NCBI GenBank assembly: GCA_030824575.1
Contig: JAVBXL010000197.1
Location: 1 to 63,057 of the forward strand
From: a bacterium
GTDB lineage: Bacteria > Pseudomonadota > Alphaproteobacteria > Sphingomonadales > Sphingomonadaceae
Length of the DNA: 63,057 nt
Direction: 5' to 3'
Shown here: in pieces, positions 52,489 through 62,080 of the stretch
Layout of the letters: every line of letters begins with the position of its first letter
How positions within the stretch are numbered: the stretch's first letter is position 1
The notes under the pieces: model-generated
What the model saw: the letters and a program-made list of their open reading frames with translations, nothing else
The model's database searches: none
Told to the model about the DNA's origin: nothing
Made by a program: the position numbers and the translations under genes

Positions 52489-54012
52489 TCAGGCGGCCTT
52501 CAATCGCGAGGGTACGGCGCGAACGCTGGCCAGCGCCGCCTGCGTATCGGCATCCTGGCCCTCGTCGCCGGCCTCATGATATTCGGCGTCCTCGTTGACG
52601 CTCCACACGTCATGGATGCGCGCGCCCGCGATGATGTTGCGCACGGTCAGCATCGCCGTCATCATCGCATGATCCTGGTTATTATAGCGATGCATGCCGT
52701 TGCGGCCGACCATGTGCAGCGTCGGATAGCGCGCTTCCAGTTCGCTGCGCATCGCCAGCACATTGGCGGCATAATCATCGTCATAGACCGGATAGGCCTT
52801 TTCCTGCCGCACCACCGCGCCGCCCACGACATCGTGCGGGTTGCATAGGCCAAGCTGCGCCATTTCACGGGTGGCGAGCGCGATCAGGTCGGCGTCGGCG
52901 GCGGACCAGAGGCCATCGCCCTCGAAGCAGAAATATTCCAGACCCACACAGGCGAGCGAAGGATCGGGCACCATTTCGGGCGACCAGCTGCGGAAATTCT
53001 GGATGCGGCCGACCTGCACCTTGCTGTCATGGATATAGATCCAGTTGTCGGGGAAGATATCCTCCCCCTTCACCATCAGCGCCACGGTCAGGAAGTCGCG
53101 ATATTTCAACTCCATCGCTTGGGGCAGCGTATCGGGCAGCGGGTGGATGCGGCCCGCCAGTTCGCGCATCGGCGCGGAGGAGATGACATGGGTGGCGTCG
53201 ATCACGACATCGCCCTCCGGCCCGTCGGCGATCAGCCGCCAGCGGCCTGACGCCTGGTCTTCCTCCAGCCGCTTGAAGCTGTGCGCCATCAGCACCCGAT
53301 TGCCGCCCTCGACCACGCGGTCGCGCGCGGCGTCCCACATCATGCCGGGGCCGAGGCGCGGATAGCGGAACGTCTCCAGCAACGTCTTGGTCGCCATGCC
53401 GTCATTGGGCCGCTTGTTAAAGCCGAGCGAGCGTTTCAGCCCGTCGATCACCGCGCCCCAGAGCGACAGGCCCTTGATCCGCTGCGCCGCCCAGTCGGCC
53501 GACATTTCGTCGCAGGGCATTCCCCACACCTTCTCGGTATAGGTTTTGAAAAAGATGGAGAAGAGTTTGTGGCCGAAGGCGTTGACGGTCCAGTCCTGGA
53601 ACGAACGGACGTTGCGGTTCGGGAACAGCTTGGCCTTGGCGAAGCTCGCCATGCACAGGGTCGACCGCCAGATGCCCAGGTTCCAGAGGGCCTCGAACGC
53701 GCGGAGCGGATAGCTGTAGAATTTGCCTTCATAATAGATGCGGCTCATCCGGGGACGCTGAATGAAGTCGTCGGGCAAAATCTCGTTCCACAGGTCCACG
53801 ACCTGCTGCGACTTGGAAAAGAAGCGGTGCCCGCCAATGTCGAACCGGAAACCGTCCAGTTCCACCGTGCGGCTGATGCCGCCGACATAGACCGGGTCTT
53901 TTTCGATCACCGTCACGTTCAGCCCCTGCTTGGTCAGCAGATAGGCGGCGGTCAGGCCCGCCGGGCCAGCGCCGATGATGGCGACGTCCACATGTCGGTC
54001 GGTACGCGGCAT
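52489..54012 (-). CDS. FAD-dependent oxidoreductase, UDP-galactopyranose mutase/amine oxidase-like
   Basis: A 507-residue protein with an N-terminal FAD-binding fold DVAIIGAGPAGLTAAYLL (about residues 9-26) and VYVGGISRTVELDGFRFDIGGHRFFS, close to the amine-oxidase/UGM-like family of protoporphyrinogen-oxidase fold. Near the C-terminus MVGRNGMHRYNNQDHAM is the second FAD-contact. Homologues near glycan genes modify nucleotide or lipid-linked sugars. The substrate is not clear. It is first in the unit with gtrA and the GT-C gene. Confidence 0.8.
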   Translation of the reverse strand: MPRTDRHVDVAIIGAGPAGLTAAYLLTKQGLNVTVIEKDPVYVGGISRTVELDGFRFDIGGHRFFSKSQQVVDLWNEILPDDFIQRPRMSRIYYEGKFYSYPLRAFEALWNLGIWRSTLCMASFAKAKLFPNRNVRSFQDWTVNAFGHKLFSIFFKTYTEKVWGMPCDEMSADWAAQRIKGLSLWGAVIDGLKRSLGFNKRPNDGMATKTLLETFRYPRLGPGMMWDAARDRVVEGGNRVLMAHSFKRLEEDQASGRWRLIADGPEGDVVIDATHVISSAPMRELAGRIHPLPDTLPQAMELKYRDFLTVALMVKGEDIFPDNWIYIHDSKVQVGRIQNFRSWSPEMVPDPSLACVGLEYFCFEGDGLWSAADADLIALATREMAQLGLCNPHDVVGGAVVRQEKAYPVYDDDYAANVLAMRSELEARYPTLHMVGRNGMHRYNNQDHAMMTAMLTVRNIIAGARIHDVWSVNEDAEYHEAGDEGQDADTQAALASVRAVPSRLKAA

Positions 54013-54116
54013 GGCAGGCTATTCCCCCGGAAGATCGTTCGTGCCTGCCGGAGTGAAGGAAATCCTCTAAGGAGTGGTTAATGCCCGGTAAGGATGAGCG
54101 GCCCGCGCATGACAAA

Positions 54117-54144
54117 GGGCCGCTCCATGGGTATGGAACGGCCC
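54117..54144. terminator. Hairpin terminator between urcA and the FAD oxidoreductase gene
   Basis: GGGCCGCTCCAT pairs with ATGGAACGGCCC with one wobble and a 4-nt loop. A second stem TTCCCC/GGGGAA at 54152-54170 follows, nearer urcA. Together they probably end the urcA transcript, which is on the minus strand. Confidence 0.7.
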
Positions 54145-54181
54145 CCTGCAGTTCCCCTTCGTGAGGGGAAGGCGGATGTTC

Positions 54182-54514
54182 TCAGCTCTGGCGCTGGGCC
54201 AGCGTGCTGAGGTCGCTGCGCGCGCCGTCAATCGCGCTGCCGAAGCAATTGCGATAATCCTCGGTCACGGGCAGGACGGAGCCGTTCACAAAGCCGCACA
54301 CCTGCTTGGCGGCGCGCGTCACACGCGAATCGGCGCGGCGCATGCCGTTGGTGCTGGTAAGGTTGAGGTCGGCCACGGACACGGCCAGGCTGCGGGTTTC
54401 GGTGCCGGCGCGGCCGTCCACGATCACATCCATGTCGTTGCTGCCGGCGCTCGCTACGCCGGGCAGCGCGAGGGCCATGGCGGCGGCCATAGCCACCAGC
54501 GTTTTCTTGGTCAT
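54182..54514 (-). CDS. UrcA-family protein
   Basis: A 110-residue exported protein: signal peptide MTKKTLVAMAAAMALALPGVASA (cleavage near residue 23), then a mature domain with VADLNLTSTNGMRRADSRVTRAAKQVCG and YRNCFGSAIDGAR, the spacing of two Cys and the DL.L.S..G pattern of the UrcA family of sphingomonads and relatives. Function unknown, periplasmic. AGGAGATAC upstream of the ATG at 54514 is a good ribosome site. The perfect inverted repeat CCACGT-CTG-ACGTGG (54553-54567) lies about 40 nt upstream and may be its operator. Confidence 0.85.
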   Translation of the reverse strand: MTKKTLVAMAAAMALALPGVASAGSNDMDVIVDGRAGTETRSLAVSVADLNLTSTNGMRRADSRVTRAAKQVCGFVNGSVLPVTEDYRNCFGSAIDGARSDLSTLAQRQS

Positions 54515-54651
54515 CCTGTATCTCCTGTCGAACATTGTTCTGATTGTTCGCCCCACGTCTGACGTGGAAGTAGGGTCATGCACTAAATAAGCGCACAGGG
54601 CGTTGTTGAAAAGAGGCCACTTGATAAAAAGTGGCTGATTTCTGGGATTTT

Positions 54652-54682
54652 GCGGGTGCGAAGGGATTTTGTTCGCACCCGC
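54652..54682. repeat. 11-bp hairpin between urcA and purH
   Basis: GCGGGTGCGAA pairs with TTCGCACCCGC around a 9-nt loop, 65 nt past the purH stop. A smaller stem GCCACTT/AAGTGGC lies beside it at 54616-54635. As no T-run follows on the minus strand this may be a REP-type element or a weak terminator. Confidence 0.6.
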
Positions 54683-54746
54683 ATCAGGCTTTTTGTGGCT
54701 ACATTTACCAAGTCGCTGATCGTAACAGATCAACCCGGCCATGTTT

Positions 54747-56336
54747 TTAGTGGCGGAAGTGGCGCATCCCCGTGAAGACCATCGCCAGGCCTGCTTCGTC
54801 GGCAGCGGCGATTACTTCGTCGTCGCGGATCGATCCGCCCGGCTGGATGACTGCGGTCGCGCCGGCCTCCACCGCCGCCAACAGGCCGTCGGCGAAGGGG
54901 AAGAAGGCGTCGGAGGCGACCGCCGAACCGATGGTGCGCGGGGTGGACCAGCCGGCCTTTTCGGCGGCGTCCTTCGCCTTCCATGCGGCGATACGCGCGG
55001 ATTCGAGGCGGTTCATCTGGCCCGCGCCGACGCCCGCGGTGCTGCCGTCCTTGGCATAGACGATGGCGTTCGATTTCACATGCTTGGCGACGGTCCAGGC
55101 GAACAGGCAGTCCTTCAGCTCCTGTTCGGTCGGCGCGCGTTTGGTGACGACCTTCAGCGCGTCGCGGTCGACCTGGCCATTGTCGCGGCTCTGGACCAGC
55201 AGGCCGCCGGCGATCGTCTTGATCTGAAGGCCGGGACGCGCCGGATCGGGCAGGTCGCCGGTCAGCAGCAGGCGCAGATTCTTCTTCTTCGCAAAGATTG
55301 CCCTGGCTTCGTCATTGGCGTCGGGCGCGGCGACGACTTCGGTAAAAATGCCGCTGATCGCCTCGGCGGTCGGGCCGTCGAGCGGGCGGTTGACCGCGAT
55401 GATGCCGCCGAAGGCCGACACGCTGTCGCAGGCGAGCGCGGCTTCATAGGCTTCGATCAGCGTCTCGCCGGTGGCGACGCCGCAGGGGTTGGCGTGCTTG
55501 ACGATCACCACGGTCGGCGGGCCATCGCGAAACTCGCTGACCAGCTCCAGCGCGGCGTCGGCGTCGTTATAATTATTGTAGCTCAGTTCCTTGCCCTGGA
55601 TCTGTTGCGCCTGGGCAATGCCCTTCGCGGACGGGCCGGTGGGCAAGTAGAGCGCGGCGGACTGGTGCGGATTTTCGCCGTAGCGCAGCGTGGTGGAGAG
55701 CGTGCTCGCCACCGCCAGCGTGTCGGGGAACATCGTGCCCTGATCGGCGAAGGCGAACCAGCTGGCGATCATCGAATCATAGGCGGCGGTGGCGGCATAG
55801 GCTTTCGCCGCCAGCATCCGGCGGAAGTCGTAGCTGGTAGCCCCGCCCTTCTCCGCCATTTCCGCGATCAGCCGGGCATAGTCGGCCGGATCGGTGACGA
55901 TCGCCACGCTTTCATGATTCTTCGCGGCGGAACGGACCATCGACGGGCCGCCGATATCGATATTTTCGATGATCTCCTCGCGCTCCGCGCCCTTGGCGAC
56001 CGTCGCGGCGAAGGGGTAGAGGTTGACGACGACCAGGTCGATCGCGCCGATGGCATGCTCGTCCATCGACGCGACATGGTCGGGGTTGTTGCGGACGGCG
56101 AGCAGGCCGCCATGGACTTTGGGGTGCAGCGTCTTCACGCGGCCGTCCATCATTTCGGGGAAGCCGGTGAGGTCGGAAATGTCCATGACCTCAAGCCCTG
56201 CCTCGCGCAGCGCCCTGGCGGTGCCGCCGGTCGACACCAGTTCAACGCCATGCTGGCCCAATGCCCGGCCCAGTTCGATCAGGCCCGCCTTGTCGGACAC
56301 GGACAACAGGGCGCGTTTGATGGTTACGTCGGTCAT
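54747..56336 (-). CDS. purH: Bifunctional AICAR transformylase/IMP cyclohydrolase
   Basis: A 529-residue PurH: the N-terminal MGS-like IMP cyclohydrolase part (about 1-200) with [17 protein letters not shown] and [14 protein letters not shown], then the transformylase part with [29 protein letters not shown] and [11 protein letters not shown] (Lys-His catalytic pair). It performs the last two steps of IMP synthesis. Start at 56336 matches the family; the longer open frame runs into the divergent S9 peptidase promoter. Confidence 0.96.
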   Translation of the reverse strand: MTDVTIKRALLSVSDKAGLIELGRALGQHGVELVSTGGTARALREAGLEVMDISDLTGFPEMMDGRVKTLHPKVHGGLLAVRNNPDHVASMDEHAIGAIDLVVVNLYPFAATVAKGAEREEIIENIDIGGPSMVRSAAKNHESVAIVTDPADYARLIAEMAEKGGATSYDFRRMLAAKAYAATAAYDSMIASWFAFADQGTMFPDTLAVASTLSTTLRYGENPHQSAALYLPTGPSAKGIAQAQQIQGKELSYNNYNDADAALELVSEFRDGPPTVVIVKHANPCGVATGETLIEAYEAALACDSVSAFGGIIAVNRPLDGPTAEAISGIFTEVVAAPDANDEARAIFAKKKNLRLLLTGDLPDPARPGLQIKTIAGGLLVQSRDNGQVDRDALKVVTKRAPTEQELKDCLFAWTVAKHVKSNAIVYAKDGSTAGVGAGQMNRLESARIAAWKAKDAAEKAGWSTPRTIGSAVASDAFFPFADGLLAAVEAGATAVIQPGGSIRDDEVIAAADEAGLAMVFTGMRHFRH

Positions 56337-56493
56337 GGGGAAGGCGCTTTCTACAGGCAAAGGGCAGGACGGCTTTGCGCCAGCCCCATAAGCCCGGACC
56401 GCGCAAAAATACAGTGCGAAAGCGCGATTCCGCTTGGCTTGGGACGCGGCTTGGATAGTGTCCGGTCCCATCATGACAGTTGGGGGAGTCACC

Positions 56494-58440
56494 ATGCGCC
56501 GTCTGCTTGCCGCCACCGCCTTGCCATTGCTTCTGGCCTTGCCCGCCGCGGCGCAGATCGCGACCCCCGACCGGCCCATCACCGATCCCGCCAGTCTGCA
56601 ATCGCCCGTCAATCTTAAGGCGCGTGCCGTGCCGGTTGCGGATATCGGCGCGTCGCGCACGCTGGGCAGCGCGGCGTGGAGCATCGATGGCAAGCAGATT
56701 TTCGTCGCGACCAACCTCACTGGCCGCACCAATATCTGGCGGACCGACACGGCGGGGAGCTGGCCGGTGCAGCTGACCCAGTCAGACGATGCGCAGACCG
56801 GCCTTACCGCATCGGCGGACGGCCAATATCTCTATTTCCAGCAGGATGTCGGCGGCAATGAATATAGCGACATCTACCGCGTATCGGTGGATGGCGGCGC
56901 GGTCGAAAATCTGACCAACACGCCCGACAGGCGCGAAAGCGGGATGCTGCCCGGCCCGGTCGGCGGGCTGGTCGCGCTGTCGACCAAGCTCAAGTCGCAG
57001 GGCCAGACCAACGTCGCGGTGATGGACGCGACCGGCGCGGTGCGCGTGCTGACCAAGGAGGCCGACCCGCAATATGGCTGGACGCCGATCGCCTGGATCG
57101 ATGGGGGCAAGGCGCTGATCGCCAATCGCGATCGCGTGGATTCCAAGGTGGGCGAAGTGTGGCGGATCGACGTCGCGAGCGGCGCGGCGACCAAGATGAT
57201 CGCCAAGGCCGACACCGTCTATGGCGCGGCGGACGCGACCGCCGACGGCCAATGGATCGCGGTCAACACCGACGTCGGCACGGGACAGATTCACGCTGGC
57301 CTCTACGATGTCGCCGCCAAGCGCTGGAAGTGGCTGAAACCCACGCCCTGGGAGCAGACCGCCAGCCTCTTCACCCGCGACGGGAAGACGCTGATCTTCG
57401 CGACCAACGCCGATACCCGCAGCACGCTCTACGCCTATGACGTGGCGACCGGCGCGGAAACCGCGCTGCCGATCGCGCCGGGCGTCAATTATCCCGTCGG
57501 CCGCGAACCGCGATCGCCCGATGGCCGCACGCTGATGGTCAATCATTCGGGCGCGGATTCGCCGGCGAACCTCTATCTCTACGATCTGGCGACCGGCGTG
57601 TCGCGGCACGCGACCCAGCTTGCCATCGCAAGCCTCCAGCCTGACGTGCTGCCCAAATCGACCGTGGTCACCTACAAGAGTTTCGACGGCACGCTGGTCA
57701 GCGCGATCGTCACCATGCCGGCCAATCTGAAGCGCGACGGCGGCAATCCCGCGATCGTCCTGCCCCATGGCGGCCCGACGGGTCAGGCGCAGGACGGGTA
57801 CAGCCGCTACGCTACCGCCTTCGCCAGCCGGGGCTATGTGGTGATCCAGCCCAATTTCCGCGGCTCCACCGGCTATGGCAAGGCGTTTCAGGACGGCAAT
57901 TACAAGGATCTGGGCGGCGGCGACCTGAAGGATACGATCGCGGCCAAGGATTTCCTGGTAAAGACCGGCTATGTCGACACCAAGCGCGTGGGCATTTTTG
58001 GCGGCAGCTATGGCGGCTTCATGACGCTGATGGCGATCGGCCGCGCGCCCGACGCATTTGCGGCCGCGGTGCAATGGTTCGGCATCATCAACTGGCGCAC
58101 CATGTATCGCGACCAGGACGAGGAATTGAAAGCCTATCAGCGCGGGCTGCTCGGCACGCCCGACAGCGACCCCAAAGTCTATGACGCTGCCTCGCCGCTC
58201 ACCTATATCCGCGCGGCCAAGGCGCCGTTGCTGACGATCCAGGGCGAAAACGACATCCGCGTGCCACGCGGGCAGGCGCAGGAAGTGCACGACATATTGA
58301 AGGCGAAGGGGAATGTGGTCCAAACCATCTTCTACCCCGCCGAGGGCCATGGCTTCCAGAAGCGCGAGAACCAGCTGGATTCGCTGACGCGGACGGTGGC
58401 GTGGTTCGACAAATATTTGAAGCCTGTAGCGGGGCAATGA
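56494..58440 (+). CDS. S9-family (prolyl oligopeptidase-type) serine peptidase
   Basis: A 648-residue exported peptidase: signal peptide [20 protein letters not shown] (cleavage near residue 20), an N-terminal beta-propeller (about 40-380) with WD40-like repeats ([30 protein letters not shown]), and a C-terminal alpha/beta hydrolase domain with Ser in [13 protein letters not shown], Asp in GENDIRVP and His in AEGHGFQK. It should cleave peptides in the periplasm or outside the cell. GGGGGA lies 7 nt before the ATG. Divergent from purH. Confidence 0.93.
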   Translation: MRRLLAATALPLLLALPAAAQIATPDRPITDPASLQSPVNLKARAVPVADIGASRTLGSAAWSIDGKQIFVATNLTGRTNIWRTDTAGSWPVQLTQSDDAQTGLTASADGQYLYFQQDVGGNEYSDIYRVSVDGGAVENLTNTPDRRESGMLPGPVGGLVALSTKLKSQGQTNVAVMDATGAVRVLTKEADPQYGWTPIAWIDGGKALIANRDRVDSKVGEVWRIDVASGAATKMIAKADTVYGAADATADGQWIAVNTDVGTGQIHAGLYDVAAKRWKWLKPTPWEQTASLFTRDGKTLIFATNADTRSTLYAYDVATGAETALPIAPGVNYPVGREPRSPDGRTLMVNHSGADSPANLYLYDLATGVSRHATQLAIASLQPDVLPKSTVVTYKSFDGTLVSAIVTMPANLKRDGGNPAIVLPHGGPTGQAQDGYSRYATAFASRGYVVIQPNFRGSTGYGKAFQDGNYKDLGGGDLKDTIAAKDFLVKTGYVDTKRVGIFGGSYGGFMTLMAIGRAPDAFAAAVQWFGIINWRTMYRDQDEELKAYQRGLLGTPDSDPKVYDAASPLTYIRAAKAPLLTIQGENDIRVPRGQAQEVHDILKAKGNVVQTIFYPAEGHGFQKRENQLDSLTRTVAWFDKYLKPVAGQ

Positions 58441-58567
58441 CGGGGAGCGTCAAGGCAAGGTGCCCGACTCTCGATTACGAACCTGCGGAGATATGGCCGA
58501 TTTGGGTGGCTAGCGGACCTTCAGGTTTACGGTAGCAATTGCTGTAGAGCAGTCATAAAATCCACCG

Positions 58568-58597
58568 TCACCCCAGCGACGGCTGGGGTCTCAGGCG
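58568..58597. repeat. Left inverted REP copy flanking the GIY-YIG gene
   Basis: A 30-nt sequence TCACCCCAGCGACGGCTGGG... matching the reverse complement of 58909-58938 at 29 of 30 positions (C/A in the loop). It contains its own stem CCCCAGC/GCTGGGG. The similarity seems to continue inward for about 15 nt at lower identity. It lies 20 nt before the GIY-YIG ATG. Confidence 0.9.
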
Positions 58598-58617
58598 TTG
58601 ACGCGCTACGGTAAGAT

Positions 58618-58938
58618 ATGGCGCGAGGCGGCTACACCTACATCATGACCAACAAGCCGAGGGGTGTTCTCTATATCGGCGTCACAGCCGACATTGCAGC
58701 ACGCGCCGAACAACATCGAAACGGCACTGGTTCGGCTTTTTGCAAAAAATACGGGCTGACCCGCTTGGTTCTAGTCGAGCCACATGATGACATCACGCTC
58801 GCCATCACCCGCGAGAAGGCGCTCAAAGCCTGGAAGCGGGAATGGAAAATCCGGCTTGTCGAAGAGAGAATCCAGGTTGGCGCGATATGTCAGACGTTAT
58901 CTCGTGACCGCCTGAGACCCCAGCCTTCGCTGGGGTGA
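58618..58938 (+). CDS. GIY-YIG family endonuclease-like protein with REP-encoded C-terminus
   Basis: A 106-residue single-domain GIY-YIG protein of the YhbQ/UPF0213 type: YTYIM (6-10) and YIG (19-21) form the signature, Arg29 and His33 (ARAEQHR) and Glu66 (TREKALK) are the expected catalytic residues. It should be an active nuclease. The final nine residues, RLRPQPSLG, and the stop codon are encoded by the right inverted repeat, which begins exactly at codon 98. The reading suggests the gene and repeats move or evolve as a unit; cutting of the REP by the enzyme is speculation. Confidence 0.85.
   Translation: MARGGYTYIMTNKPRGVLYIGVTADIAARAEQHRNGTGSAFCKKYGLTRLVLVEPHDDITLAITREKALKAWKREWKIRLVEERIQVGAICQTLSRDRLRPQPSLG
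58909..58938. repeat. Right inverted REP copy, overlapping the GIY-YIG C-terminus
   Basis: A 30-nt CGCCTGAGACCCCAGCCTTC... sequence, inverted relative to 58568-58597 with one difference. The CCCCAGC/GCTGGGG stem is intact. It supplies codons 98-106 and the TGA of the GIY-YIG gene. Confidence 0.92.
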
Positions 58939-59020
58939 GGATGAGGGAAACGGCCGCTTCCGGACAAAGGCACACCATGTTTTGAAGGCAAAAACTGGTC
59001 GTTTCCAGACGGCCGACGCC

Positions 59021-60787
59021 CTAACCCACCTTCTTGAACAACCAACCGATGCTCGATCCGCCAGGCAGCGCCTCGCTGGTCACGACCAGTTGCTTGGTCG
59101 GGTGGGGGCGGCCGTCGCCGTCGACCCACAGGCTGTCCTCGACGCTCAGTACACCTGCGCCGGTGCGATATTGCCACAGCGCGCCATGGTCGATGCGCAG
59201 CAGCGCGCCCATATTGTCGGCGGTCAGCGTCGGTTCGACGCCCGGTGCCAGGTGGTAGCGCAATTGCACCGGCTGTTTGGCGGGCTTGCGGCGGCGTTCG
59301 GCGGGGGTTAGCATATCCTCGCCCCGGATTTCCTTGCCGTCGCCGCTCATCAACAGCAGGCGGCGGTGGACATAGCCCAAGCGGCGGACATAGCCGTCAT
59401 GGGACAGGTCCAGCCGGCTGCCATTGTCCAGCTCCTGCCGGTTCAGCTCGACTTCGGTCACGCCCTTGCCCAGCGTGCCGTCGGGCAGCAGCGCGGTCGA
59501 ATTATTATCGTTGAGGATCAGCGTGCTGTGCGCGGCGGTGGTGCGCAGTCCCTGCGCCAGATCGCGCGGTATCCACGCTCCCTCCAGGGCCGCGCCGCCG
59601 CAATTGACGACCAGCCGCAGCGGCCCGTCGCTGATCTCGATCGCGCCGGTCGATGCGCAGCCCGCTTCGGCGAGGCGCGCGACCGGGGGCGGAGCGGCGT
59701 CGATCTGGAGCACGGTCGCGCCCGCGGCGATGCGCTGATAACCCCAGTCGCGCGCCTGGCGCAGCGGCCGGGCGCGCACCCGGCTGGCCGCGACCACGGC
59801 GGACACCAGGTCGGGGTCGATCGCGCCGGACCCCTGCCAACTGCCAAGGCCGCCGTCGCCATGGGCCAGGCCCAGCAGCGCCGGGACCGCGCGGTTCAAT
59901 CCTTCGATCAGGCAGGCGGGCGGGGCTTCGCGGCGCACGTCATAGACTGCGCGCAGCATGGACAGCAGCATCACCGCCTCCAGTTGCGCCAGCGGGGACC
60001 GCGACACGATGCCGCCATCGGGATGGAAGCCGCTGTCGATCGCGCGCTTGAGGCCCGCTTCGCCGAACAGCTTGCGTGGCCCCCCGCCGGGAATCAGCAG
60101 CGCTGCGGCGACGATGCCGCACCAGGCGACGAGGCGGGGCAGGCCCATCGGCGCCTTGTCGGCGCTGCGATCCAGATGGCGGGCGGTGCGCGCAATGCAG
60201 TTCAGCACCAGCGAGCGATAGACCAAGTCGCTGGACGAGAGGATTAGCGGCGCATGGGCGGTCCAGAACAGCAGCCGCCAGCCGGCATTGTCCGCGCGCC
60301 ACGCCGGTTCGCTGGGCGTTTCATGATGGGCCGCCAGCCATTTGCGCATCACGCTTTCAGCGATCGGTGCGCCCTGTTCGCGCGACGCGCTGCTGGCCAA
60401 GTCGCGCAGCCAGCGGAAGCCGTGCAGATAGTCGGCAAAGGCCGGCCCGACCGACAGCTTGGCGAAATCGAGCGCATCGACCGGCAGCTTGTGCCCGCGA
60501 AACAGGAAATAGCCCGCCCGCATCGCCGCGCCCGCCCGGCCATCGCCGGGAATGGCGTCATCCGGCACCGCCAGCAGCTTCAGGGGATATTTACCGCGCA
60601 GCTTGCGGCCGTGGATCGGCGTCTTCCAGCTGAGCAGATAGAATTGATTGGCGATCTTTTGCGCCAGCGACAGGCCTTTGTCATCCGCGACGCGGATGAG
60701 GCGCTTGCCCTGCTCTATGCCGTCGTCGCCGGCATCAGGCGCGGCGTCGGGGGTGGAGCGGCTGGCGATGCGCCGGTGGTCGTTCAC
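59021..60787 (-). CDS. Heparinase II/III family protein
   Basis: A 588-residue protein with an N-terminal alpha-helical (alpha/alpha toroid) region and a C-terminal heparinase II/III beta-sandwich. Seen: [52 protein letters not shown] and [34 protein letters not shown]. Homologues act on acidic polysaccharides or cell-surface glycans. It lacks a clear signal peptide at the N-terminus. It lies between rpe and purH in the same order as in many alphaproteobacteria and overlaps rpe by 4 nt. Confidence 0.85.
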   Translation of the reverse strand: MNDHRRIASRSTPDAAPDAGDDGIEQGKRLIRVADDKGLSLAQKIANQFYLLSWKTPIHGRKLRGKYPLKLLAVPDDAIPGDGRAGAAMRAGYFLFRGHKLPVDALDFAKLSVGPAFADYLHGFRWLRDLASSASREQGAPIAESVMRKWLAAHHETPSEPAWRADNAGWRLLFWTAHAPLILSSSDLVYRSLVLNCIARTARHLDRSADKAPMGLPRLVAWCGIVAAALLIPGGGPRKLFGEAGLKRAIDSGFHPDGGIVSRSPLAQLEAVMLLSMLRAVYDVRREAPPACLIEGLNRAVPALLGLAHGDGGLGSWQGSGAIDPDLVSAVVAASRVRARPLRQARDWGYQRIAAGATVLQIDAAPPPVARLAEAGCASTGAIEISDGPLRLVVNCGGAALEGAWIPRDLAQGLRTTAAHSTLILNDNNSTALLPDGTLGKGVTEVELNRQELDNGSRLDLSHDGYVRRLGYVHRRLLLMSGDGKEIRGEDMLTPAERRRKPAKQPVQLRYHLAPGVEPTLTADNMGALLRIDHGALWQYRTGAGVLSVEDSLWVDGDGRPHPTKQLVVTSEALPGGSSIGWLFKKVG

Positions 60788-61446
60788 CCGCCCCGCAGCT
60801 TCCGGATATTGTCGGCATAGGCGGACGGGCCGCCACGGAAGGTGGCGGTGCCCGCGACCAGCACGTCTGCGCCGGCTTCGATCGCCTTGGGCGCGGTGGT
60901 GAAATCGATGCCGCCGTCGACCTGCAAATAAATCTCGCGGCCGGTCTTGTCGATCATCTTGCGGATCGCTTCGATCTTGCGCAGCTGATTCTCGATGAAG
61001 CTCTGCCCGCCGAAACCGGGATTGACGCTCATCACCAGGATCAGGTCGACGTCGTCGATCAGATAATCCAGCATCTTGGCCGGGGTGCCGGGGTTCAGCA
61101 CCACGCCCGCCTTCACGCCCAGCGACTTGATATGCTGGACGGTGCGGTGGATGTGCGGACCCGCTTCGGGATGGACCGTAATGATGTCGGAACCGGCGGC
61201 GACGAACGCCTCCAGATATTGATCGACCGGAGAGATCATCAGATGGACGTCGAAGACCTTCGTCGTGTGCGGGCGCAGCGCCTTCACCACGTTGGGGCCG
61301 ATGGTGATGTTCGGCACGAAATGGCCGTCCATGACGTCGATATGCACCCAGTCGCAGCCCGCTTCGTCGATGGCGCGCACCTCCTCGCCCAGGCGGGCGA
61401 AGTCGGCGGAAAGGATGGAGGGCGAGATGAGAATGGAACGGGTCAT
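60784..61446 (-). CDS. rpe: Ribulose-phosphate 3-epimerase
   Basis: A 220-residue TIM-barrel epimerase: [17 protein letters not shown] at the N-terminus, catalytic Asp and metal-binding His in [20 protein letters not shown] and [20 protein letters not shown] and LQVDGGID. It interconverts ribulose 5-phosphate and xylulose 5-phosphate. The start follows the family; it overlaps the heparinase gene by ATGA. Confidence 0.95.
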   Translation of the reverse strand: MTRSILISPSILSADFARLGEEVRAIDEAGCDWVHIDVMDGHFVPNITIGPNVVKALRPHTTKVFDVHLMISPVDQYLEAFVAAGSDIITVHPEAGPHIHRTVQHIKSLGVKAGVVLNPGTPAKMLDYLIDDVDLILVMSVNPGFGGQSFIENQLRKIEAIRKMIDKTGREIYLQVDGGIDFTTAPKAIEAGADVLVAGTATFRGGPSAYADNIRKLRGG

Positions 61447-61535
61447 TAACCGTTCGCCTTAATCGCCACCGGGGGCGAGGGCAACGGACATTTGCAGGCG
61501 AGTCGCGATTGTTTCCGCGCTGCGCCTGCGGCGCT

Positions 61536-62036
61536 TTACAGCATCACGAAAATCGTGGGGTCCAGCCGCTGCGACGCAGGCGCGCCGCGGGGCAGCAACT
61601 GCTTGACGCCATGCAGCCCGACCACGATCCCATCATCGTCCAGCACCGGCGCGGCGATCAGTCGCATGGCGCATTGGCCCGCACCGTCGATCTGGTTGAT
61701 ATCGACGTCCAGGGTGAAGCCGCGTTTATGGCGGATGGCGTAGGTGCGCAGCCGCTCCATCGCGTCGCGGGAGTCCGGGGTGTAGAGCGACACGGACAGC
61801 GGGCGCGATACCGCGCTGTCGCGTTCCAGCCCGAATATGTCATAGACCCCGGCGGTCCAGCTCAGCGCATTGTCGGCCAGGTTGCAATGCCACAGCCCCA
61901 GCCCCCGTTCCGCCAGCGCCGCGTCGTTGCGGGCGATGCTGGAATCGAGCAGCACCGGGGCAAGATGTTCGCGCAGGTCGTAGAGCGGCCAGCTATGATT
62001 GAGGGGAAGAGGCTCGATCGGACGCACAGGGGGCAC
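61536..62036 (-). CDS. PAS-domain protein
   Basis: A 166-residue cytoplasmic protein with a PAS-like fold: LGLWHCNLADNALSWTAGVYDIFGLERD (about residues 46-73) and RLIAAPVLDDDGIVVGLHGVKQLL near the C-terminus. There is no output domain, so it may be a stand-alone sensory or adaptor protein. The start is preceded by the GTGCCCCCTGTG region with no strong ribosome site, so an alternative start is possible. It lies between rsmB and rpe. Confidence 0.75.
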   Translation of the reverse strand: MPPVRPIEPLPLNHSWPLYDLREHLAPVLLDSSIARNDAALAERGLGLWHCNLADNALSWTAGVYDIFGLERDSAVSRPLSVSLYTPDSRDAMERLRTYAIRHKRGFTLDVDINQIDGAGQCAMRLIAAPVLDDDGIVVGLHGVKQLLPRGAPASQRLDPTIFVML

Positions 62037-62080
62037 CTTTTACGCGGGGAAATCCTCTCTAAGCCCTTCATGGTTAAGGC

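Noticed and set aside
54526..54552. GTTC direct repeats upstream of urcA resembling an alphaproteobacterial LexA box
   Set aside because: The spacing is five bases, whereas the alphaproteobacterial SOS box is GTTC-N7-GTTC.
58618..58938. GIY-YIG gene as part of a UvrC or group I intron
   Set aside because: It is a free-standing single-domain gene of the short UPF0213-like type with no intron structure or UvrC domains nearby.
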